From Streptosporangiaceae bacterium (GTDB lineage Bacteria > Actinomycetota > Actinomycetes > Streptosporangiales > Streptosporangiaceae): a stretch of 5,123 bases of DNA. The position numbers and the translations under genes were made by a program. Under the pieces are notes generated by a model that was given only the letters and a program-made list of their open reading frames with translations, did no database searches and was not told where the DNA came from. Below are positions 1 to 4,581 of the stretch, one piece after another. Where the stretch lies: the NCBI GenBank assembly GCA_030042885.1, contig JASHYW010000234.1, positions 1-5,123 of the forward strand, given 5' to 3'. Every line of letters begins with the position of its first letter. Position 1 is the first letter of the stretch.

Positions 1-81
1 CGGACCCCGGCTGCGCGGACCCCGGCTGCGCGGACCCCGGCTGCGCGGACCCCGGCTGCGCGGACCCCGGCTGCGCGGACC
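1..81. repeat. 15-bp tandem repeat, at least 5.4 copies, running off the left edge
   Basis: The unit CGGACCCCGGCTGCG is present five times without a mismatch at 1-15, 16-30, 31-45, 46-60 and 61-75, followed by a partial copy (CGGACC) at 76-81. The array starts at base 1, so its true length is unknown. The period is a multiple of three, so it can be translated without stops. Frame 1 gives RTPAA repeats and stays open into the transposase relic downstream. Frame 3 gives DPGCA repeats and ends at a TAG at 84-86, so the array could be the C-terminal tail of an upstream gene. Perfect identity between copies points to recent expansion or slippage. There are no spacers, so this is not CRISPR. Confidence 0.95.
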
Positions 82-315
82 TGTAGGTCAATATGGCCTC
101 CTGACCAGGTCGCCACGGGCTGGCCGCAGCCTCCCATGTGCCAGCAGAAACCAGCCAGCCCCAACATGGGCCATGGTAGTCAGCAGCGAGCAAAAAAAGC
201 CCGCGCCGCCTTATCCGCGCCGGTCCACCCGGATGCCGCGCGCGTGAGGGCGGGGAAGCCAGCGTGCCCGTCCGTGACGGATCACGGAAGGGCTGTGAGC
301 TGCGGCTACAAAGAC
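82..315. other. Stretch without a recognisable gene, containing a small stem-loop
   Basis: No protein family is recognisable here. Frame 1 is open throughout and joins the transposase relic, but its translation (with an ATG at 136) has no family character. An A7 run lies near 191-197. A perfect 7-bp inverted repeat, TCCGTGA and TCACGGA around a CGGA loop, lies at 271-288. No T-tract follows it, so it is not a typical terminator. The stretch is probably junction debris between the repeat array and the degraded mobile element. Confidence 0.5.
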
Positions 316-474
316 TGGGCCACCGTCACCGCCGGGCTCACCGTCACCGCCGGGCTCACCGTCCCCTACAGCTCCGGCGCGGTCGAATGCCACGTCAACC
401 GCATCAAGAAGATGATCAAAAGACAGATGTACGGCCGCGCCAAACCCGACCTGCTCCGCAAGCGAGTTGAACCG
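316..474 (+). pseudogene. C-terminal remnant of an ISL3-family transposase
   Basis: Frame 1 encodes the well-known C-terminal block of ISL3 (IS204/IS1001/IS1165) transposases. It has a VTAGLT segment, then PYSSGAVE followed by HVNRIK, then KRQMYGRA and DLLRKRV. In this family the Glu of the VEG motif completes the DDE triad. Here the Glu is kept but the next residue is Cys rather than the usual Gly. Relative to the consensus as I remember it there is also one extra Lys (NRIKKMIKRQM). The VTAGLT segment is duplicated by an 18-bp tandem repeat. Only about 50 residues of a protein of roughly 400 or more remain, with no N-terminal zinc finger and no upstream catalytic Asp, so this is a dead fragment. 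Similarity stops at the RV near 474, and the frame continues into unrelated sequence. Confidence 0.8.
321..363. repeat. 18-bp tandem duplication within the transposase relic
   Basis: CACCGTCACCGCCGGGCT occurs at 321-338 and again, identical, at 339-356. A further 7 bases of the unit follow. In frame 1 it doubles the peptide VTAGLT, which is single in ISL3 transposases as I know them. It is best read as a slippage duplication that arose once the gene was no longer under selection. Confidence 0.9.
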
Positions 475-658
475 GTCACTCGGCTGGGTGACCTGGCCGC
501 GTGGATGGAAGCCTTCCTCGCCGCCTACCCCAGCGCCGCCGCGTCGGTGCGCCCGTGCTGGAAGGACCACAAGGACGCGGTGACCGAGCTCGGGCTGATC
601 TGGTGCGAGTTCACCAGGATCTACACCGCCGAACGCCCGAGCCTCGATGAGGCCCTGA
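475..658 (+). pseudogene. Fragment resembling DUF4913-type plasmid/AICE accessory protein
   Basis: Frame 1 continues from the transposase relic into about 60 residues of different character. There is a helix-like stretch (LGDLAAWMEAFLAAYPS), then RPCWKDHKDAVTELGLIW, then SLDEAL. The pattern of a Trp, a His three residues later, an Ala, a Leu and a second Trp resembles the small DUF4913 proteins common on actinomycete plasmids and AICEs, whose function is not established. I assign it from remembered family pattern, not a search. There is no start codon or ribosome binding site of its own, and it breaks off near 658 where the integrase frame takes over. An unknown AICE gene remnant is the alternative. 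Confidence 0.4.
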
Positions 659-1030
659 TTTTCCGAGTTCGTGGAGCGCCTGCGGGCGCACATCGAGCAG
701 TTCGGCGTGGCCCCGGACGGGCGGCTGTTCCGGTCCGAGCGCGGGAACCCGCTCCAGCCGTCCACCTGGTGGCAGGTGTGGCAGAAGGTCCGGGCCGCGT
801 CGCTCCCACCCGGGCAGCTGGCCTCGCCGCTGATGAAGCGCCCCCACGACCTCCGGCACTCCGGGGTCACCTGGCGGCTCAACTCGGGCCTCCCGGCCAC
901 CGAGGTGGCCGCGTGGGCGGGCCATTCGGTCGAGGTGCTGACGCGGGTCTACACGCGGTGCGTGGTGGGCCTTGAGGATGTCTGGATCGGGCGCATGGAC
1001 GAGGCCCTGCACCTGGGGGAAGACCGATGA
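659..1030 (+). pseudogene. Truncated tyrosine recombinase (AICE-type integrase), catalytic C-terminus only
   Basis: Frame 2 is open from 659, just after a TGA at 656-658, to a TGA at 1028-1030. The nearest start is a GTG at 671. About 120 residues survive of a protein normally near 400-450. The sequence matches the end of phage/AICE integrases: AHIEQFG, then PDGRLFR, then KRPHDLRH, WAGHSVEVL and RVYTRCV. The active-site HxxR is His at 845-847 with Arg at 854-856. The second His is at 923-925 and the nucleophile Tyr at 950-952. The arm-binding and core-binding domains and the first catalytic Arg are missing, so it cannot be a working recombinase. The fragment reads towards the tRNA-Arg 3' end 129 bp away, as expected for an integrase next to its attachment site. 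The abrupt join to a different frame near 658 suggests an internal deletion. Confidence 0.85.
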
Positions 1031-1032
1031 CT

Positions 1033-1052
1033 TGGGGCGCGTATGGGGCGCG
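1033..1052. repeat. Pair of direct repeats after the integrase, possible arm-type sites
   Basis: TGGGGCGCG occurs at 1033-1041 and 1044-1052, with an 11-bp period (about one helical turn). The pair lies between the integrase stop and the tRNA 3' end, where the attP arm of an integrated element would be. Short direct repeats in this position are plausible integrase arm-binding sites. This is inference from position and spacing only. Confidence 0.4.
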
Positions 1053-1158
1053 GAAGCCGTCATTTCGCGGCATCCGGTGGCAGGACCTATCCGAAGATGT
1101 CAACCGAGCGTCCAGCGTTCCCGCAGGTCAGAACCCGGTTGACGCTGCTATCAAGAGG

Positions 1159-1205
1159 CGCCCCCAGCAGGATTCGAACCTGCGCTCACGGCTCCGGAGG
1201 CCGTT
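1159..1205. other. Probable attachment site (3' half of tRNA-Arg)
   Basis: AICEs and many actinophages integrate at the 3' end of tRNA genes through an identity block running from the anticodon stem to the 3' end, which restores the tRNA on insertion. The integrase relic lies immediately on the 3' side of this tRNA and points at it. No second copy of the T-arm/acceptor sequence is visible in bases 1-1158, so the distal attachment site must be outside the window or lost. The exact core cannot be delimited from one copy. Confidence 0.5.
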
Positions 1206-1230
1206 GCTCTCTCCCCTGAGCTATGGGGGC
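1159..1230 (-). tRNA. tRNA-Arg, anticodon CCG
   Basis: Read on the minus strand, the 72-nt sequence folds as a complete cloverleaf. The acceptor stem is GCCCCCA with TGGGGGC, and the D stem is GCTC with GAGC. The anticodon stem is ACGGC with GCCGT around the loop CTCCGGA. The T stem is GCAGG with CCTGC around TTCGAAT. The anticodon CCG reads the Arg codon CGG, which is frequent in this high-GC genome. The discriminator base is G and no CCA is encoded (CCT follows), as is common in actinobacteria. The 3' half faces the integrase relic and is the likely integration core. A TACCCT hexamer 14 nt upstream of the mature 5' end (plus-strand 1245-1250) could be the -10, but I see no good -35. Confidence 0.97.
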
Positions 1231-1304
1231 TGTGTGCACCCGAAAGGGTACCAGCCAAAGCCCTTGCGCGGACACGTGCTGGTCGGCGGCTAACGGGATG
1301 GTTC

Positions 1305-1405
1305 GCGTTATCCAGGTACCCGTGATGGTCCTCGCCGTAGCCCGGCACCGGCCACTCGCACGGGCACCAAAGGCCTGTGCTCGCTGGGCCGGTACTGGAT
1401 AACGC
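1305..1405. repeat. Spaced inverted repeat between tRNA-Arg and the response regulator
   Basis: GCGTTATCCAGGTACC at 1305-1320 is matched in inverted orientation by GGTACTGGATAACGC at 1391-1405. The two arms are identical apart from one missing C. They are separated by 70 bp. Read outwards, each copy presents GGTAC(C)TGGATAACGC towards one of the two divergent genes: about 75 bp from the tRNA 5' end and about 45 bp from the response regulator start. A shared operator for divergent transcription is the simplest functional reading. A relic of a small inverted-repeat element, or a long-range hairpin, is the alternative. Confidence 0.65.
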
Positions 1406-1436
1406 TCACGGGGCGCCACCACCGGCCGGGAGACGC

Positions 1437-1450
1437 TACCCTCACCCGAG
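1437..1450 (+). promoter_or_regulatory. Possible leaderless promoter -10 of the response regulator
   Basis: TACCCT at 1437-1442 fits the actinobacterial -10 pattern TANNNT and lies 7 bases before the GTG start at 1450. That spacing would place the transcription start on the start codon. No Shine-Dalgarno lies within 5-12 bases of the GTG (the nearest GGGAG is at 1429-1433), which is consistent with a leaderless mRNA. I see no convincing -35, so this rests on the -10 and spacing only. Confidence 0.35.
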
Positions 1451-1836
1451 TGACGCAGCGACTGGGACGGGTGCTCGTCGTCGACGACGACGAGGTGATC
1501 AGGCGGCTGATCGCGGTCAACCTCCAGCTCGAGGGTTTTGACGTGTCGACCGCGGTCGACGGGCAGGACTGCCTGGACAAGGTGGCGCACATCGATCCGG
1601 ACGTCATCACGCTGGACGTGATGATGCCGCGGCTGGACGGCTGGGAGACCGCGGTCCAGCTGCGCAAGTCACCGGACACGGCCCACATCAAGGTGGTGCT
1701 GATCACCGCCCGCGCCCAGGAGGACGACAAGAGCCGGGCCAGCGACGTCGGCGCCGACGCCTACCTCACCAAGCCCTTCGACCCGAACGAGATGATCCGC
1801 ATCGTCCGCGACCTGGCCGGCCGCGACCCAGGGTGA
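1450..1836 (+). CDS. Single-domain response regulator (receiver domain only)
   Basis: A 128-residue protein consisting of one CheY-like receiver domain (about residues 7-125), with no DNA-binding or enzymatic output domain. The fold signature is complete. The acidic Mg-binding pocket is in VVDDDE (Asp12-Asp14). The phosphoacceptor is Asp56 in TLDVMMPRLDGW, followed by the conserved Pro60 and Gly64. The switch Thr86 is in LITARA, and the conserved Lys108-Pro109 is in YLTKPFD. It should accept phosphate from a histidine kinase and act through protein-protein contact, but no kinase is encoded nearby. The GTG start at 1450 is the first that gives a normal receiver N-terminus. The stop overlaps the next gene's start (GTGA), so the two are probably translationally coupled, and the partner may be the ArgS-like protein. 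It could also be a degenerate member that works without phosphorylation, though all key residues are present. Confidence 0.93.
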   Translation: MTQRLGRVLVVDDDEVIRRLIAVNLQLEGFDVSTAVDGQDCLDKVAHIDPDVITLDVMMPRLDGWETAVQLRKSPDTAHIKVVLITARAQEDDKSRASDVGADAYLTKPFDPNEMIRIVRDLAGRDPG

Positions 1837-2891
1837 TCACCGCCGAGCTCCGGCGGGCCATCTCAGCCGCGTCCGGCCACGACGACGCGGACCCGCTGCT
1901 CCGCCCGGGCCCGGTCCCGGGCAGTTACGCGTCCAGCCTGCCGTTCCGCCTGGCGCAGCGGCCCGGGCAGGATCCGCGCGATGTCGCGGCGGTGCTGGCG
2001 GCCAGGCTCGCCGGCGAGCCGTGGATCGCGGCCGCGCAGGTCACTGGGCCCGGCTACCTCACCGTCACCGTCACCCGCGACGCCCTGGCCGGCCTGGCCG
2101 TGCGGATCGCGCGGGCGGGCCCTGCCTGCGTGGCCAGCGACGCGCTCCGCGGCCGCACGGTGACCGGCCCCGCCGGCGTCGATCTGGCCGCCGAGCCGGA
2201 CTGGCCGCGGGCCCGGGCGGCCCTCGCCGCGCACCTGACCGCCCGTCTCGCCCGCGCCGCCGGTGCGACCGTCATTTTTTCGGCCGAACGATCCGTGGTT
2301 CCTCCCGCCCGCCCCCGATCCCCGAGCCCACCTGATCCCGAACGATCCATGGTTCCTCCCTCCGGCTCCCCGTCTCTGCCTCAGGGAGGGCCGGGACCGG
2401 TGGCGGCCGCCATCGGGTACGCGGGGGAGGACGCGGTGCGGTTCGCGCTGGCCCGGACCCCCCCGGGCGCGGCCCCGCCGCCCGCCTCGGTTATCGCGCG
2501 CCACCTGCTCGCCAATCCCGCTTATGCTGTTCGGTACGCGCATGCCGCCGCTGCCGCCGTGCTGCGCTGGGCCGCCGCACTGGGGGCAGGGCCAGCCGGA
2601 CCCCAGGAGTTCCGGCCGCGCCTGCTCACTGGACCGGTGGAGCTGGCGCTGCTCGACGCGCTGTCCTGGCTCCCGGAACGGGTAGCCATGGCCGCGCGCC
2701 GCGGCCGGCCCGACGAGTTCGCCGGGTACGTGGAGGGGCTGGCAGCGCGGACGATTGACACCATGAGCACCACTGGCTTCAGGAAAGTAGCGAGCATCGG
2801 CAGCGAGAGGCTCTGGCTGGCGGCGGCGGCGCGGGCCGGGCTCGCCGCCAGCCTCGGGCTGCTCGAGGTCGGCGCGCCCGATCGCCTGTAG
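1833..2891 (+). CDS. ArgS-derived DALR anticodon-binding domain protein lacking the catalytic domain
   Basis: The 352-residue product resembles the two ends of arginyl-tRNA synthetase without its middle. Residues 1 to about 95 match the ArgS N-terminal tRNA-recognition domain, including PGSYASSLPFRLAQ and VTGPGYLTVTV. Residues 198-209 (GEDAVRFALART) resemble the segment just before the anticodon domain. Residues 228-352 match the DALR domain: NPAYAVRYAHA, then WLPERV, and the ending LGLLEVGAPDRL. Neither HIGH nor KMSKS is present, and ArgS is usually about 550-590 residues, so aminoacylation is not expected. In mycobacteria and corynebacteria true argS lies directly upstream of lysA, so this paralogue occupies the argS position. 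A role in binding tRNA-Arg or a related RNA is inference. The start GTG overlaps the preceding stop. Residues 150-185 form a Pro/Ser-rich linker containing a duplicated repeat and a T6 run at 2275-2280, unlike the rest of the gene. Confidence 0.85.
   Translation: MITAELRRAISAASGHDDADPLLRPGPVPGSYASSLPFRLAQRPGQDPRDVAAVLAARLAGEPWIAAAQVTGPGYLTVTVTRDALAGLAVRIARAGPACVASDALRGRTVTGPAGVDLAAEPDWPRARAALAAHLTARLARAAGATVIFSAERSVVPPARPRSPSPPDPERSMVPPSGSPSLPQGGPGPVAAAIGYAGEDAVRFALARTPPGAAPPPASVIARHLLANPAYAVRYAHAAAAAVLRWAAALGAGPAGPQEFRPRLLTGPVELALLDALSWLPERVAMAARRGRPDEFAGYVEGLAARTIDTMSTTGFRKVASIGSERLWLAAAARAGLAASLGLLEVGAPDRL
2284..2370. repeat. Duplicated 33-bp repeat, 54-bp period, inside the ArgS-like gene
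   Basis: Copies at 2284-2316 and 2338-2370 share CCGAACGATCC and TGGTTCCTCC and differ at only four positions (2295, 2307, 2310 and 2313 in the first copy). In the gene's own frame all four differences change the residue (Val/Met, Ala/Ser, Arg/Gly, Pro/Ser). In the frame starting at 2284 both copies encode PNDPWFLPPAP exactly, with all four changes silent. On the minus strand one frame also keeps AGGRNHGSFG in both copies. The 54-bp period preserves the gene's frame. The repeat looks like a short element inserted in the linker between the two tRNA-binding-like domains and then duplicated, or inserted as a two-copy cassette. Confidence 0.85.
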
Positions 2892-2915
2892 GCCGCCGCA
2901 CCCGAAGGGATCCGC

Positions 2916-4316
2916 ATGAGCCGTGTCGCGCACCCGGCCGGGCCACGCCACGGTGACGTGCTGCCCGCCGACCATCCGCCCGCCCCGCCGGCGGACCTGA
3001 ACGCGCTGCCCCACGGCATCTGGCCGCGCGGCGCCCGCCGTTCCGGTGGTGTGCTGACTATCGGCGGGGCGGACGTGCGGGACCTGGCGGCCGAGTTCGG
3101 CACGCCGCTGTACGTGTGCGACGAGCAGGACGTGCGGTCGCGCTGCCGGGACTACCTGGAGGCGTTCGGGCCGGAGGCCCAGGTGTTCTACGCGGCCAAG
3201 GCGTTCTGCTCCCGCGCGGTGCTTCGCTGGGTGAGCTCAGAAGGGCTGGGCGTGGACGTCTGCACCGGCGGCGAGCTGGAGATCGCGCTGTCGGCGGGCG
3301 TGCCGCCGGAGCAGGTCACACTGCATGGCAACAACAAGACGCTCGACGAGCTGGCCCGCGCGGTCGAGGCCGGCGTGGGGCACGTGGTGGCGGACTCGTT
3401 CGAGGAGATCGCCCGGCTGTCCTACCTGACCGACTCCCCAGCCGAAGCCGCCGCCCGGCCGAAGGTGCTGGTCCGGGTGACCACCGGGGTGGAGGCGCAC
3501 ACCCACGAGTTCATGGCGACCGCGCACGACGACCAGAAGTTCGGCTTCTCGCTGGCCTCGGGCGCGGCCGACGAGGCGGTCCGGCGCGTGCTGGCCAGCC
3601 CGGGCCTGGCGTTCGCCGGCCTGCACTCGCACATCGGCTCGCAGATCTTCGATACGGCCGGCTTCGAGGTGGCCGCGCACCGGGTGGTGCAGCTGGCGGT
3701 CAGGATCCGCGACGAGCACGGGATCGAGATCGCCGAGCTCGATCTCGGCGGCGGGTTCGGCATCGCCTACACCGAGGAGGACCACGCGCCGGAGATCAAG
3801 GAGCTGGCCCATCACCTGCGCCAGATCGTGGACTGGCAGTGCCGGGCCGCCGGGCTGACGCGGCCGCGGCTGACCGTCGAGCCCGGCCGCGGCATCGTCG
3901 GGCCGTCCATGGTCACGCTGTACTCGGTGGGCACGATCAAGGACGTGGACGGGCTGCGGACCTACGTCAGCGTGGACGGCGGGATGAGCGACAACGTCAG
4001 GACCGCCCTGTACGACGCGGAGTACACCTGCACTCTGGCCTCCCGCGAGTCCTCGTCACCGCCGATGCTGTCCCGGGTGGTGGGCAGGCACTGCGAGAGC
4101 GGCGACATCGTGGTGCGGCACGCGTACCTGCCGTCCGACCTGGCCCCCGGCGACCTGCTGGCCGTGGCCGCCACTGGCGCTTACTGCCGGTCCCTGGCCA
4201 GCAACTACAACCACGTGCTCCGGCCGGCCGTCGTCGCGGTCAGCCAGGGCGCCGATCCCACCGTGATCGTCCGCCGCGAGAGCCTGGACGACCTGCTCAG
4301 CCTGGACGTGGGTTGA
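2916..4316 (+). CDS. lysA: Diaminopimelate decarboxylase
   Basis: This PLP enzyme of fold type III (alanine racemase-like barrel) decarboxylates meso-diaminopimelate to L-lysine in the cytosol, the last step of lysine synthesis. The 466-residue product is full length for actinobacteria, with a low-complexity 30-residue N-terminal extension. The PLP Schiff-base lysine is Lys95 in FYAAKAF. HSHIGSQI (from His237) and the phosphate-binding DLGGGFG (Gly278-Gly282) follow, then EPGRG (Glu322). CESGD (Cys393) supplies the catalytic Cys to the neighbouring subunit, and GAYCRSLASNYN is near the end. The ATG at 2916 is supported by a GAAGGGA ribosome binding site at 2904-2910, five bases upstream. It lies 24 bp after the ArgS-like gene, so it is probably cotranscribed. 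The C-terminus is normal (DDLLSLDVG). Its TGA stop overlaps a TTGAC motif at the edge of a probable IS200/IS605-type end. Confidence 0.98.
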   Translation: MSRVAHPAGPRHGDVLPADHPPAPPADLNALPHGIWPRGARRSGGVLTIGGADVRDLAAEFGTPLYVCDEQDVRSRCRDYLEAFGPEAQVFYAAKAFCSRAVLRWVSSEGLGVDVCTGGELEIALSAGVPPEQVTLHGNNKTLDELARAVEAGVGHVVADSFEEIARLSYLTDSPAEAAARPKVLVRVTTGVEAHTHEFMATAHDDQKFGFSLASGAADEAVRRVLASPGLAFAGLHSHIGSQIFDTAGFEVAAHRVVQLAVRIRDEHGIEIAELDLGGGFGIAYTEEDHAPEIKELAHHLRQIVDWQCRAAGLTRPRLTVEPGRGIVGPSMVTLYSVGTIKDVDGLRTYVSVDGGMSDNVRTALYDAEYTCTLASRESSSPPMLSRVVGRHCESGDIVVRHAYLPSDLAPGDLLAVAATGAYCRSLASNYNHVLRPAVVAVSQGADPTVIVRRESLDDLLSLDVG

Positions 4317-4348
4317 CATCCTACGCCGCCCTGAAGGGCAGGGATTCC
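4313..4348. mobile_element. Probable IS200/IS605-type element end (TTGAC plus decayed hairpin)
   Basis: TTGAC at 4313-4317 is followed by ATCCT, a GCCC-TGAA-GGGC hairpin at 4328-4339, and AGGGATTCC. This closely recalls the ends of actinobacterial IS200/IS605 (tnpB-carrying) elements, where a longer uninterrupted stem follows a TTGAC-type target. Here the lower stem is damaged: ATCCT against AGGGAT with a bulge, and five unpaired bases on the left. No tnpA or tnpB is present in the gap, so this would be a remnant or a non-autonomous derivative. Which end of the element it is cannot be settled. The assignment is from remembered motif resemblance. Confidence 0.5.
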
Positions 4349-4441
4349 AGCCGCGACCTGCCGTCGCGCTGTAGGTTCGCGGTTGACCGGCCCGGCAACC
4401 CGGAAGCCTCCCCGCGCAGCCACGGCATGCCCTGCCGCGGT

Positions 4442-4491
4442 TTCAAGCTAGGTGATGAAGGTGCCCGCTTGGTTCTTGCGGACAGCTTGAA
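4442..4491. repeat. 8-bp inverted repeat in the lysA-hom gap
   Basis: TTCAAGCT at 4442-4449 and AGCTTGAA at 4484-4491 are perfect inverted arms with a 34-base spacer. The surrounding 4440-4515 stretch is clearly less GC-rich than either flanking gene. It may be part of the same inserted element as the flanking hairpins, or a regulatory structure upstream of hom. No Rho-independent T-tract follows. Confidence 0.5.
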
Positions 4492-4499
4492 GGTAACAT
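4469..4499 (+). promoter_or_regulatory. Weak candidate promoter for hom
   Basis: TAACAT at 4494-4499 matches the TANNNT -10 pattern in an AT-rich patch. TTGGTT at 4469-4474 is a poor -35 at a long 19-bp spacing. A start near 4506 would give hom a leader of about 70 bases that keeps the Shine-Dalgarno and the hairpin. It matters because the inserted DNA separates hom from lysA and might have brought its own promoter. Confidence 0.25.
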
Positions 4500-4518
4500 A
4501 TCGCACTGACATTCCAGG

Positions 4519-4581
4519 GGAGGTGGAGCGGCGTTTCCTCGCTGGCCTGAAGGCCGAGGTCTCCGCGCCGCAATCCCGATG
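4519..4581 (+). promoter_or_regulatory. Ribosome binding site of hom split from its start codon by a hairpin
   Basis: A perfect GGAGGTG Shine-Dalgarno lies at 4519-4525, but the hom ATG is at 4579, 53 bases further on. Almost all of that gap can fold. GCGGCG (4528-4533) pairs with CGCCGC (4566-4571). CCTCG (4537-4541) pairs with CGAGG (4555-4559), and GGCC (4544-4547) pairs with GGCC (4552-4555), competing for one base. The loop is TGAA (4548-4551). Removing the hairpin leaves 2 bases before and 7 after it, a normal effective spacing of about 9. No other Shine-Dalgarno is close to the ATG. Hairpin bridging of this kind is known from phage T4 gene 38. The hairpin also resembles the TCCT-stem-TGAA-stem-TCC architecture of the probable IS end at 4319-4348. 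Confidence 0.55.

Noticed and set aside
1..81. CRISPR array
   Set aside because: Units are directly abutting with no spacers, and the 15-bp unit is too short.
1159..1230. Second tRNA or duplicated tRNA end in the left region marking the distal att site
   Set aside because: I looked for the T-arm/acceptor sequence in bases 1-1158 and found no second copy.
1027..1293. Plus-strand open frame of 88 codons after the integrase
   Set aside because: It runs through the antisense of the tRNA-Arg gene and has no family character; this is a classic spurious call.
2755..2760. Perfect TTGACA -35 box inside the ArgS-like gene, a possible lysA promoter
   Set aside because: No TANNNT hexamer lies at 16-19 bp downstream, and the bases encode part of the conserved DALR domain.
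1863..3014. Minus-strand open frame of 383 codons opposite the ArgS-like gene
   Set aside because: Composition is a GC shadow (Arg/Gly/Pro-rich), with no recognisable domain; the plus strand has clear ArgS-like homology. Only its NHGSFG repeat is noteworthy, and that is reported under the repeat.
4352..4368. CGCGAC/GTCGCG stem-loop after lysA as a terminator
   Set aside because: It is a 6-bp stem with a 5-base loop but no following T-tract; hairpins of this size are common in such GC-rich DNA.
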